Positions 1 to 4,084 of a DNA stretch of 5,556 bases are shown piece by piece. The translations under genes were made by a program, and so were the position numbers. The stretch covers positions 1-5,556 of the forward strand of contig CAJGDW010000099.1 in assembly GCA_904502115.1 (NCBI GenBank), written 5' to 3'. How positions within the stretch are numbered: position 1 is the first letter of the stretch; every line of letters starts with the position of its first letter. Below the pieces are notes generated by a model. That model was given only the letters and a program-made list of their open reading frames with translations. It did no database searches and was not told the origin of the DNA. The DNA is from Paludibacteraceae bacterium (GTDB lineage: Bacteria > Bacteroidota > Bacteroidia > Bacteroidales > Paludibacteraceae).

Positions 1-155
1 TAGATTGGAACTATGCGCGCGGACACGATATTGATTCTCCTACCATTGAAGGTGAAAATCGTTTGGATGCTAACGGATATTTAACTAAATTTACACCGTC
101 CTTTTACCAAGGCAGCAACGTAACCGCTACTTGTGGACTGAACATTGGATTTTAG
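1..155 (+). CDS. 3' end of a probable outer-membrane beta-barrel protein (partial)
   Basis: An open frame runs from the window edge (first full codon at base 3) to a TAG at 153-155, giving 50 visible residues that begin DWNYARGHD and end TCGLNIGF. The end alternates polar and non-polar residues (SNVTATCGLNIGF) and finishes on phenylalanine. That pattern is typical of the last strand of outer-membrane barrels recognised by the BAM machinery. The family cannot be named from so little: a TonB-linked receptor, a Wzi-like capsule assembly barrel or another porin would all fit. It lies 73 bases before the aminotransferase gene on the same strand, so it may belong to the same surface-polysaccharide locus, but that is inference. 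The reading frame is fairly sure; the barrel assignment rests only on the C-terminal pattern. Confidence 0.5.
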   Translation, partial: DWNYARGHDIDSPTIEGENRLDANGYLTKFTPSFYQGSNVTATCGLNIGF

Positions 156-185
156 ATTTAACGATTCAACAAAATAACAAACAAT

Positions 186-198
186 GTCGCAAAGCGAC
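186..198 (+). repeat. Small inverted repeat upstream of wbpE
   Basis: GTCGC, three A residues, then GCGAC form a perfect 5-bp hairpin about 30 bases before the wbpE start. Ten of these bases (189-198) recur as the exact reverse complement at 1359-1368, at the stop codon of wbpE, so the gene is bracketed by a short inverted repeat. No terminator-like T run follows. Upstream, 162-169 (CGATTCAA) resembles one unit of the octanucleotide arrays in the later spacers. No clear TTTG/TAnnTTTG promoter is seen between 156 and 228. Confidence 0.4.
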
Positions 199-228
199 GC
201 ATAATACCAAACGTATAACAAAAATTTT

Positions 229-1359
229 ATGAAAAAAATTCAAATGGTTGACTTAAAAAGTCAATACGAAAAAATCAGAGAGGATGTAAATGCCGGTATT
301 CAAGAAGTGATTGATACCACTACCTTTATTAAAGGGGGCAAAGTAAACGAATTCCAAAAGAATTTGGAAGCTTATTTGGGTGTAAAACACGTTATTCCAA
401 CGGGTAACGGTACCGATGCGCTTCAAATTGCGTTGATGGCTCTAGGTTTAAAACCTGGCGACGAAGTTATTACGCCTACCTTTACCTTTATTGCAACCGC
501 AGAAGTGGTAGCTTTGTTGGGCTTAACTCCTGTGGTAGTAGACGTAGAAGAAGATACCTTTAACATCGATATCGAAGCTGTTCGTAAAGCCATTACTCCC
601 AAAACCAAAGCCATTGTTCCTGTTCACTTGTTTGGTCAAAACGCCAACATGGATGCGCTATTGCAATTGGCGAAAGAAAATAACTTGTACATTGTAGAAG
701 ATGCTTGCCAATCAATTGGTGCCGATTATACTTTTGCCGATGGTAGCAAAGCAAAATCGGGTTGTATTGGTAACATTGGTTGTACCTCGTTCTTCCCATC
801 TAAAAACTTGGGTTGCTACGGCGACGGTGGTGCTATCTTTACCAACGACGACGAACTAGCTGCTAAAATGCGCGCCATTGCTAACCACGGTATGGTGGTT
901 CGCTATCACCACGATATGATTGGTGTAAACAGCCGTTTAGACAGCATCCAAGCTGCCGTATTGGACGTTAAATTGCGCCATTTGGACGAATACATTGCTA
1001 ACCGTCAAGCAGCTGCTGCTTACTACAACAATGCATTTGCATCGTGCGATAAATTGATTACTCCTATTACATCGCCTTTTACCACCCACGTATTCCACCA
1101 ATACACCCTTAAATTGGTAGGCGTAGATCGTAACGGTTTGCAAGAATACTTGAAAGAAAAAGGCATTCCAGCGATGATTTACTATCCAGTTCCTTTGCAC
1201 TTGCAAAAAGCTTACCAAGATCCTCGCTACAAAAAAGGCGACTTCCCTGTAGCAGAAAAATTGATGGATTGCGTATTGTCACTTCCTATGCACACCGAAT
1301 TGGATGAAGAACAATTGGAGTATATTACATCATCAGTGTTAGAATTTATTAATAAATAG
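229..1359 (+). CDS. wbpE: UDP-2-acetamido-2-deoxy-3-oxo-glucuronate aminotransferase (DegT/DnrJ/EryC1/StrS family, WbpE-like)
   Basis: A PLP-dependent sugar aminotransferase of 376 residues, close to the usual 360-380 of this family. In the WbpE/WlbC branch it moves an amino group from L-glutamate to C3 of the 3-keto UDP-GlcNAc-uronic acid made by the WbpB dehydrogenase. Visible fold-type I features are the phosphate-binding segment GNGTDALQIAL (59-69), EDACQSIGA (157-165) with Asp158 for the PLP ring nitrogen, and SFFPSKNLGCYGDGGA (187-202) with Lys192 as the Schiff-base lysine. VNSRLDSIQAAVL (233-245) is the partner-subunit motif of the dimer. The start at 229 fits the family N-terminus (MVDLKSQY) and has no Shine-Dalgarno, as is usual in Bacteroidota. 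The specific substrate is inferred from the acetyltransferase and dehydrogenase next to it; on sequence alone, related amino-sugar transaminases (for example for 3- or 4-keto sugars) remain possible. Confidence 0.88.
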   Translation: MKKIQMVDLKSQYEKIREDVNAGIQEVIDTTTFIKGGKVNEFQKNLEAYLGVKHVIPTGNGTDALQIALMALGLKPGDEVITPTFTFIATAEVVALLGLTPVVVDVEEDTFNIDIEAVRKAITPKTKAIVPVHLFGQNANMDALLQLAKENNLYIVEDACQSIGADYTFADGSKAKSGCIGNIGCTSFFPSKNLGCYGDGGAIFTNDDELAAKMRAIANHGMVVRYHHDMIGVNSRLDSIQAAVLDVKLRHLDEYIANRQAAAAYYNNAFASCDKLITPITSPFTTHVFHQYTLKLVGVDRNGLQEYLKEKGIPAMIYYPVPLHLQKAYQDPRYKKGDFPVAEKLMDCVLSLPMHTELDEEQLEYITSSVLEFINK

Positions 1360-1376
1360 TCGCTTTGCTCCGACTA
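1344..1376 (+). repeat. Overlapping palindromes at the wbpE stop codon
   Basis: Bases 1344-1357 (ATTTATTAATAAAT) are a perfect 14-base AT palindrome ending on the first base of the TAG stop. Starting on that stop, TAGTCG (1357-1362) pairs with CGACTA (1371-1376) around an 8-base loop. Neither is followed by a T run, so they are not standard terminators. The second hairpin shares its right arm with the first unit of the octanucleotide array. Confidence 0.4.
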
Positions 1377-1410
1377 ATCGACTAATCGACTAATCGGCGA
1401 ACCGAATGAT
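1371..1410 (+). repeat. Octanucleotide array, AATCG orientation (5 units), after wbpE
   Basis: Three exact tandem copies of CGACTAAT (1371-1394) are followed by two decayed copies, CGGCGAAC and CGAATGAT, in the same 8-base register. The same five-unit arrangement, with a similarly altered fourth and fifth unit, follows the next gene at 2154-2193. The units lie outside coding sequence. The array faces, in reverse-complement orientation, the CGATT units at 1518-1541 at the other end of the spacer. Confidence 0.75.
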
Positions 1411-1423
1411 TATATAAAGACAT

Positions 1424-1541
1424 CGATTATTCGGGTTACGCCCTTATGAAGTTTGGCATCGGCTCAGCATAGCCAAAGTAAACTTTGTCTCTGCGTTCGC
1501 CTCGCACAAACTTTCTCCGATTTACCGATTCACCGATTCGT
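1424..1541 (+). repeat. Octanucleotide units, CGATT orientation, before wbpD
   Basis: CGATTATT and CGGGTTAC (1424-1439), then CGATTTAC, CGATTCAC and CGATTCGT (1518-1541), are 8-base units whose CGATT core is the reverse complement of the AATCG core in the array at 1371-1410. Between them, 1440-1517 holds short inverted repeats: AAGTTTG at 1449 against CAAACTT at 1507, GGCT/AGCC at 1461-1474, and CAAAGT/ACTTTG at 1474-1487. This stretch has no recognisable gene. An open frame extends from TTG at 1485 through this repeat into wbpD but does not look like protein. Confidence 0.6.
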
Positions 1542-1545
1542 CAGA

Positions 1546-1562
1546 GTTATGCGCAGCATAAC
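1546..1562 (+). repeat. Hairpin just before the wbpD start
   Basis: GTTATGC and GCATAAC form a perfect 7-bp stem with a three-base loop (GCA), ending three bases before the wbpD ATG at 1566. It contains no Shine-Dalgarno and has no T run. It could affect ribosome access in the leader or be a chance structure. Confidence 0.45.
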
Positions 1563-1565
1563 GAT

Positions 1566-2138
1566 ATGGAATATTTTAAGCACGAATCGTCTTATGTAGA
1601 CGAAGGTTGTCAAATTGGCAACGGAACCAAAATATGGCACTTTAGCCACATCATGAGCAATTGCGTTATTGGCGAAAATTGCAACATTGGTCAAAACGTA
1701 GTTATTTCGCCCAAAGTAGTGTTGGGTAACAACGTAAAAATCCAAAACAACGTATCGGTTTACGAAGGTGTAATTGCCGAGGACGATGTTTTTATGGGTC
1801 CCTCGATGGTATTTACCAACGTCCTTAACCCTCGTAGCCACGTTAGCCGCAAGGACGAATACCGCGCTACCATTTTGCGCAAAGGTTGCAGCATTGGTGC
1901 TAACGCTACCATTGTTTGTGGTCACGAGATAGGCGAGTATGCCCTTATTGGCGCAGGTACAGTAGTTACCAAAAACGTAAAACCTTACGCTCTAATGGTA
2001 GGTAACCCTGCACGTCAGTTGGGTTGGGTAAGCGAAAACGGTCAAAAATTACACTTTGATGAAAATGGCCTAGCCACTTGCCCCGTCACCGGCCAAAAAT
2101 ACCAACTAAAAGACGGAAACGTTTCGGAGATTAAATAA
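1566..2138 (+). CDS. wbpD: UDP-2-acetamido-3-amino-2,3-dideoxy-glucuronate N-acetyltransferase (left-handed beta-helix, WbpD-like)
   Basis: A 190-residue acetyl-CoA-dependent transferase that would acetylate the 3-amino group installed by the WbpE-like enzyme, giving the 2,3-diacetamido sugar nucleotide. Length matches WbpD/WlbB (about 190). Hexapeptide repeats of the left-handed beta-helix run from about residue 11 to 146: VDEGCQIGNGTKIWHFSHI, then VIGENCNIGQNVVIS, then the later CSIGANATIVCG and YALIGAGTVVTKNV. FTNVLNPRS (83-91) carries the conserved active-site asparagine region, and VGNPARQLGWVS (145-156) is the typical coil exit. The C-terminal tail has CPVTGQKY (172-179), common in this branch. 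The frame could open earlier at TTG 1485, but the 27 extra residues are translated repeat DNA and the family N-terminus begins at MEYFKHESSYVDEG, so ATG 1566 was chosen. Confidence 0.88.
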   Translation: MEYFKHESSYVDEGCQIGNGTKIWHFSHIMSNCVIGENCNIGQNVVISPKVVLGNNVKIQNNVSVYEGVIAEDDVFMGPSMVFTNVLNPRSHVSRKDEYRATILRKGCSIGANATIVCGHEIGEYALIGAGTVVTKNVKPYALMVGNPARQLGWVSENGQKLHFDENGLATCPVTGQKYQLKDGNVSEIK

Positions 2139-2154
2139 TCGCGATTATTTAATC
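2129..2154 (+). repeat. 26-base perfect palindrome across the wbpD stop codon
   Basis: Every base from 2129 to 2154 pairs with its partner about a centre between 2141 and 2142 (core TAATCGCGATTA). The wbpD TAA stop is at 2136-2138, inside the left arm. As RNA it would fold into an 11-bp stem with a CGCG loop; no T run follows, so it is not a classic terminator. The centre joins AATCG and CGATT, the cores of the two repeat orientations, head to head, and the right arm leads straight into the octanucleotide array. Confidence 0.8.
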
Positions 2155-2193
2155 GACTAATCGACTAACCGACTAATCGGCCAATCGAATAAT
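2154..2193 (+). repeat. Octanucleotide array, AATCG orientation (5 units), after wbpD
   Basis: Five 8-base units in register: CGACTAAT, CGACTAAC, CGACTAAT, CGGCCAAT and CGAATAAT. Order and decay pattern match the array after wbpE (1371-1410), where the fourth unit also begins CGG and the fifth CGAAT. This points to duplication of a whole array rather than independent slippage. The array starts on the last base of the palindrome at 2129-2154. Confidence 0.75.
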
Positions 2194-2216
2194 AGAATAT
2201 TATAAGAAAACAATGG

Positions 2217-2249
2217 TTTGATGGAGAATGCTGAGTTGAACTACTTTTC
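2217..2249 (+). promoter_or_regulatory. Possible weak Bacteroidota promoter before wbpB
   Basis: TTTG (2217-2220), a 21-base spacer, then TACTTTTC (2242-2249), one base off the TAnnTTTG -7 box. If used, transcription would begin around 2255 and the CGATT units would form the mRNA leader. The match is imperfect, and read-through from wbpD explains expression equally well. Confidence 0.25.
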
Positions 2250-2279
2250 GATTCACCGATTCACCATTCACCGATTAAC
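2249..2279 (+). repeat. Octanucleotide units, CGATT orientation, before wbpB
   Basis: CGATTCAC (2249-2256), CGATTCAC (2257-2264), a 7-base CATTCAC lacking the G (2265-2271) and CGATTAAC (2272-2279). The array stops nine bases before the wbpB ATG. It mirrors the units before wbpD (1518-1541), and its CGATT cores are complementary to the AATCG units at 2154-2193. Confidence 0.7.
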
Positions 2280-2288
2280 CAACAAAAA

Positions 2289-3299
2289 ATGATAAACTTT
2301 GCAGTAGTAGGATTGGGTCACATTGGCAAACGCCATGCTGAAATGATTCGTCGCAACCCCGGAGCTAACTTAGTAGCAGTGTGCGATGTATTGCCCAAAG
2401 ATAAAATTGATCCGGAAATTAAAGAAGATTACTACAACGATTATGACGAGCTGTTAAAACGCGAAGACATCGACGTAGTAAACATTTGTAACTTAAACGG
2501 TTTTCATGCCGAATATGCTATTAAAGCATTGGAAGCTAAAAAACACGTGGTGCTAGAAAAACCCATTGCGCTCAACAAAGCCGATGCCGAAAAAATCGTG
2601 TTCAAATCGCTTGAAATGTCGCGTTCGGTATTCTGCGTTATGCAAAACCGTTATTCTCCACCAATGGCATGGTTAAAAGAATTGATTACCGAAAAACGCT
2701 TGGGCGATATTTACTTTGTAAAAGTAGATGCTTTTTGGAACCGCGACGAACGTTACTACCAACGTGGTAGCTGGCACGGCACCAACAAACTAGACGGTGG
2801 CACCCTTTACACCCAATTCTCGCACTATGTAGATATGCTATATTGGTTGTTTGGCGATATTACCAACATTCGTGGTAAGTTTGCTAACTGCTCGCACGGC
2901 GATTTAATTGAGTTTGAAGATACCGGTTGCGTAGACTTTGACTTTATTAATGGCGGTATGGGATCGCTAAACTATTCTACATCGGTTTGGGATAAGAACC
3001 TAGAAAGTTCGGTTACCATTATTGGTTCTAAAGGTACCGTTAAAGTAGCAGGCCAATACATGGATACTGTGGTTCACTGCCACATTCAAGATTACGAAAT
3101 GCCCGAATTAAAAGAACCTACCCACGAAAACGACTTTGGTGGTTACAAAGGGGCAGCGCAAAACCACGGTTTTGTGATTAAAAACGTAATTGATACCCTA
3201 AAAACGGGTAGTTCTATTGCCACCAACTTGCTAGAAGGCATGAAAGTGGTAGATATTATAGAACGCATCTACCAAGAAAGAGATAAAAACGGTTTTTAA
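2289..3299 (+). CDS. wbpB: UDP-N-acetylglucosaminuronate 3-dehydrogenase (Gfo/Idh/MocA family, WbpB/WlbA-like)
   Basis: A 336-residue NAD-dependent oxidoreductase predicted to oxidise C3 of UDP-GlcNAc-uronic acid, making the keto substrate of the WbpE-like aminotransferase. In characterised WbpB systems the NADH is recycled using 2-oxoglutarate released by the aminotransferase, so the two work as a coupled pair. The Rossmann motif is GLGHIGKRH (8-16). The family Lys-Pro signature is EKPIALNK (90-97) with Lys91, and the catalytic-helix region is DGGTLYTQFSHYVDML (169-184) with His179 and Asp182. The segment FWNRDERYYQRGSWHGT (149-165) is characteristic of the WbpB/WlbA group rather than of generic inositol dehydrogenases. 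The start at 2289 gives the expected N-terminus directly before the nucleotide-binding loop. The stop lies in a 15-base inverted repeat (3284-3298). The general family is certain; the substrate depends on the neighbours. Confidence 0.88.
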   Translation: MINFAVVGLGHIGKRHAEMIRRNPGANLVAVCDVLPKDKIDPEIKEDYYNDYDELLKREDIDVVNICNLNGFHAEYAIKALEAKKHVVLEKPIALNKADAEKIVFKSLEMSRSVFCVMQNRYSPPMAWLKELITEKRLGDIYFVKVDAFWNRDERYYQRGSWHGTNKLDGGTLYTQFSHYVDMLYWLFGDITNIRGKFANCSHGDLIEFEDTGCVDFDFINGGMGSLNYSTSVWDKNLESSVTIIGSKGTVKVAGQYMDTVVHCHIQDYEMPELKEPTHENDFGGYKGAAQNHGFVIKNVIDTLKTGSSIATNLLEGMKVVDIIERIYQERDKNGF

Positions 3300-3308
3300 A
3301 GGGTGATT

Positions 3309-3344
3309 TTCTCGTACTCTTTTAAAAGCAAGTCTTAGCGAGAA
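3309..3344 (+). repeat. Imperfect inverted repeat between wbpB and the terminator
   Basis: TTCTCG (3309-3314) is the reverse complement of CGAGAA (3339-3344), and between them CTTTTAAAAG (3319-3328) is a perfect 10-base palindrome. The intervening arms do not match well. It may be a decayed terminator or a structured 3' end; the well-formed terminator lies just after it. Confidence 0.3.
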
Positions 3345-3351
3345 TACAATT

Positions 3352-3384
3352 AAGGAGTATCCGTAAAAGGGTGCTCCTTTTTTT
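3352..3384 (+). terminator. Intrinsic terminator closing the sugar locus
   Basis: AAGGAGTATCC (3352-3362) pairs with GGGTGCTCCTT (3369-3379) over 11 bp, with two G-T wobbles and a 6-base loop (GTAAAA), followed by a run of seven T (3378-3384). It should end transcripts from wbpB and insulate the toxin-antitoxin promoter that begins at 3397. Confidence 0.85.
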
Positions 3385-3396
3385 GTATACTATTAT

Positions 3397-3428
3397 TTTG
3401 TATGTGTTATAGATTTGTTATATATTTG
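3397..3428 (+). promoter_or_regulatory. Bacteroidota promoter of the toxin-antitoxin operon
   Basis: TTTG at 3397-3400 (-33 box) and TATATTTG at 3421-3428 (matching TAnnTTTG, -7 box) are separated by 20 bases, the optimum known for Bacteroides primary-sigma promoters. Transcription would start near 3435, leaving a leader of about 20 bases before the antitoxin ATG at 3454. It is the best promoter match in the window. Confidence 0.75.
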
Positions 3429-3446
3429 CAATGATAATGTTATACA
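3405..3446 (+). promoter_or_regulatory. Probable autoregulatory operator: three phased TGTTATAnA repeats
   Basis: TGTTATAnA occurs at 3405-3413, 3416-3424 and 3438-3446, that is 11 and then 22 bases apart, so all copies face the same side of the helix. The empty slot at 3427 holds a weaker match (TGCAATG). The copies lie between the promoter boxes, on the -7 box and around the expected transcription start. Antitoxins with a ribbon-helix-helix fold usually bind as arrays of dimers and repress their own operon, so this is the likely binding site. An inverted pair TTTGTAT (3397-3403) and ATACAAA (3442-3448) brackets it. Confidence 0.55.
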
Positions 3447-3453
3447 AATAAAT

Positions 3454-3699
3454 ATGAGTACAGTAGTAGTAAGAAAGCAAACAGCATTTCGTCTAAGTGT
3501 AGACTTGGTTGAAAAGTTAAAAGAAGCAGCTATTAAAAATAATCGTAGCTTAAATAATTATGTAGAGAGTTTGTTGATAGATATTGTTTATAACAGACCC
3601 AATAAATTGACTCTACAAGCTATGGAAGAAGCAGAAAAATCCGAGAACTTGGAAGTTTTATCTGCAAAAGATTTAGAAACCACCATCAATTCTTTATAA
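3454..3699 (+). CDS. Type II antitoxin with ribbon-helix-helix N-terminus
   Basis: An 81-residue protein predicted to neutralise the adjacent YafQ-type toxin and repress the operon. Residues 8-15 (KQTAFRLS) fit the DNA-binding beta strand, 17-29 (DLVEKLKEAAIKN) helix 1 and 32-45 (SLNNYVESLLIDIV) helix 2 of a MetJ/Arc-type fold. The acidic tail from about 50 (NKLTLQAMEEAEKSENL, ending AKDLETTINSL) resembles the toxin-wrapping segment of RelB-like antitoxins in Bacteroidota. The frame is open back to a TTG at 3415, but that would start inside the promoter, so ATG 3454 was taken. One base separates its stop from the toxin ATG, so the two are co-translated. Base composition is more AT-rich than in the sugar genes (sampled 60-base lines: about 27-33% GC against about 42%), suggesting acquisition. 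No exact antitoxin subfamily is claimed. Confidence 0.8.
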   Translation: MSTVVVRKQTAFRLSVDLVEKLKEAAIKNNRSLNNYVESLLIDIVYNRPNKLTLQAMEEAEKSENLEVLSAKDLETTINSL

Positions 3700-3700
3700 T

Positions 3701-3970
3701 ATGTTTATTCTTAAAATGACTAGTCAGTTTAAGAAGGACTTGAAAAAGATAAAAAACAATCCCCACAAAATTCAAAATCTTAAAAAAGTTCTACTTAACT
3801 TAGAAGAAAACGGAGTAGTTCCCGATGAATATTATCCGCATAAATTGACGGGTAATTATGCTGGATATATGGAATGTCATGTTGAAAATGATTTACTTCT
3901 TATTTGGATAGATGCCGATGAAAATATAATTAAATTGGTTCGTTTAGGAAATCATTCCAAACTCTTTTAA
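3701..3970 (+). CDS. yafQ: YafQ-family mRNA interferase toxin (RelE/ParE superfamily)
   Basis: An 89-residue toxin of the RelE-fold YafQ group, which cuts mRNA in the ribosomal A site when its antitoxin is lost. Length and C-terminus agree with YafQ (about 90). The N-terminal half is a basic helical hairpin (SQFKKDLKKIKNN, 8-20). The core HKLTGNYAGYMECHVENDLLL (47-67) followed by LVRLGNHSKLF (79-89) lines up with the E. coli active site. His47, His60, Asp64, His85 and the terminal Phe89 correspond to the known His50, His63, Asp67, His87 and Phe91, so the enzyme should be active. A leucine replaces the tryptophan that follows the aspartate in E. coli. It sits one base behind the antitoxin with no separate ribosome-binding site, consistent with translational coupling that keeps toxin below antitoxin. 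A terminator follows 12 bases after the stop. Confidence 0.9.
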   Translation: MFILKMTSQFKKDLKKIKNNPHKIQNLKKVLLNLEENGVVPDEYYPHKLTGNYAGYMECHVENDLLLIWIDADENIIKLVRLGNHSKLF

Positions 3971-3982
3971 ACAAAGTACATC

Positions 3983-4013
3983 AGGGACTATTCATGAAGG
4001 GTAGTCCTTTTTT
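3983..4013 (+). terminator. Intrinsic terminator of the toxin-antitoxin operon
   Basis: AGGGACTATTC (3983-3993) pairs with GGGTAGTCCTT (3999-4009), allowing three G-T wobbles, around an ATGAA loop, followed by six T (4008-4013). The right arm GGGTnnTCCTT and the TATnC of the left arm recur in the terminator at 3352-3384, so the two belong to one sequence family and bracket the module. Confidence 0.8.
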
Positions 4014-4028
4014 CTGCCAAAATGTCAT

Positions 4029-4080
4029 AAAATCTCCTTTGGCAAGCCTTTTGAACTAAAGGTTTGTGAAAGGAGATTTT
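4029..4080 (+). promoter_or_regulatory. Long hairpin in the clpB leader that hides a Shine-Dalgarno sequence
   Basis: AAAATCTCCTTT (4029-4040) pairs exactly with AAAGGAGATTTT (4069-4080). After one G-G mismatch and one G-T wobble the stem continues as CAAGCCTTT (4043-4051) with AAAGGTTTG (4058-4066, one wobble), closing on a TGAACT loop. Of 23 stem positions only one is unpaired. The right arm contains AAAGGAG (4069-4075), nine bases before the clpB ATG, paired with CTCCTTT. A run of five T (4077-4081) follows, so it could also act as a terminator or attenuator. Being symmetric, it could also be a DNA operator. It is not CIRCE, whose TTAGCACTC arms are absent. Confidence 0.7.
4069..4075 (+). 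promoter_or_regulatory. clpB: Canonical Shine-Dalgarno of clpB
   Basis: AAAGGAG lies nine bases before the ATG, a near-ideal match and spacing. None of the other starts in the window (229, 1566, 2289, 3454, 3701) has such a sequence, as expected for Bacteroidota, where it is rarely used. It is inside the right arm of the leader hairpin, so access should depend on that structure unless transcription begins within it. Confidence 0.6.
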
Positions 4081-4084
4081 TATT

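Noticed and set aside
1452..1487. Promoter before wbpD (TTTG 1452 with AAACTTTG 1480)
   Set aside because: The spacer is 24 bases and the -7 box lacks the TA, so it does not fit the Bacteroidota consensus.
1371..1541. CRISPR array
   Set aside because: Units are 8 bases in direct tandem with no spacers; no cas genes are present.
1485..1565. Extended N-terminus for the acetyltransferase from a TTG at 1485
   Set aside because: The 27 extra residues translate the CGATT repeats and hairpins, have no place in the family, and the canonical N-terminus begins at ATG 1566.
423..1925. Open frames on the minus strand within wbpE and wbpD
   Set aside because: They lie antisense to strongly conserved enzymes, show no recognisable protein features, and have no promoter or spacing of their own.
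3415..3453. Longer antitoxin start at TTG 3415
   Set aside because: It would lie upstream of the -7 box and the predicted transcription start, so it could not be translated from the operon's own promoter.
3300..4028. Insertion sequence or integrated element carrying the toxin-antitoxin pair
   Set aside because: No transposase, integrase, terminal inverted repeats or target-site duplication could be seen at the module edges.
4029..4080. CIRCE/HrcA heat-shock operator
   Set aside because: The inverted repeat arms are AAAATCTCCTTT-type, not TTAGCACTC/GAGTGCTAA, and the loop spacing differs.
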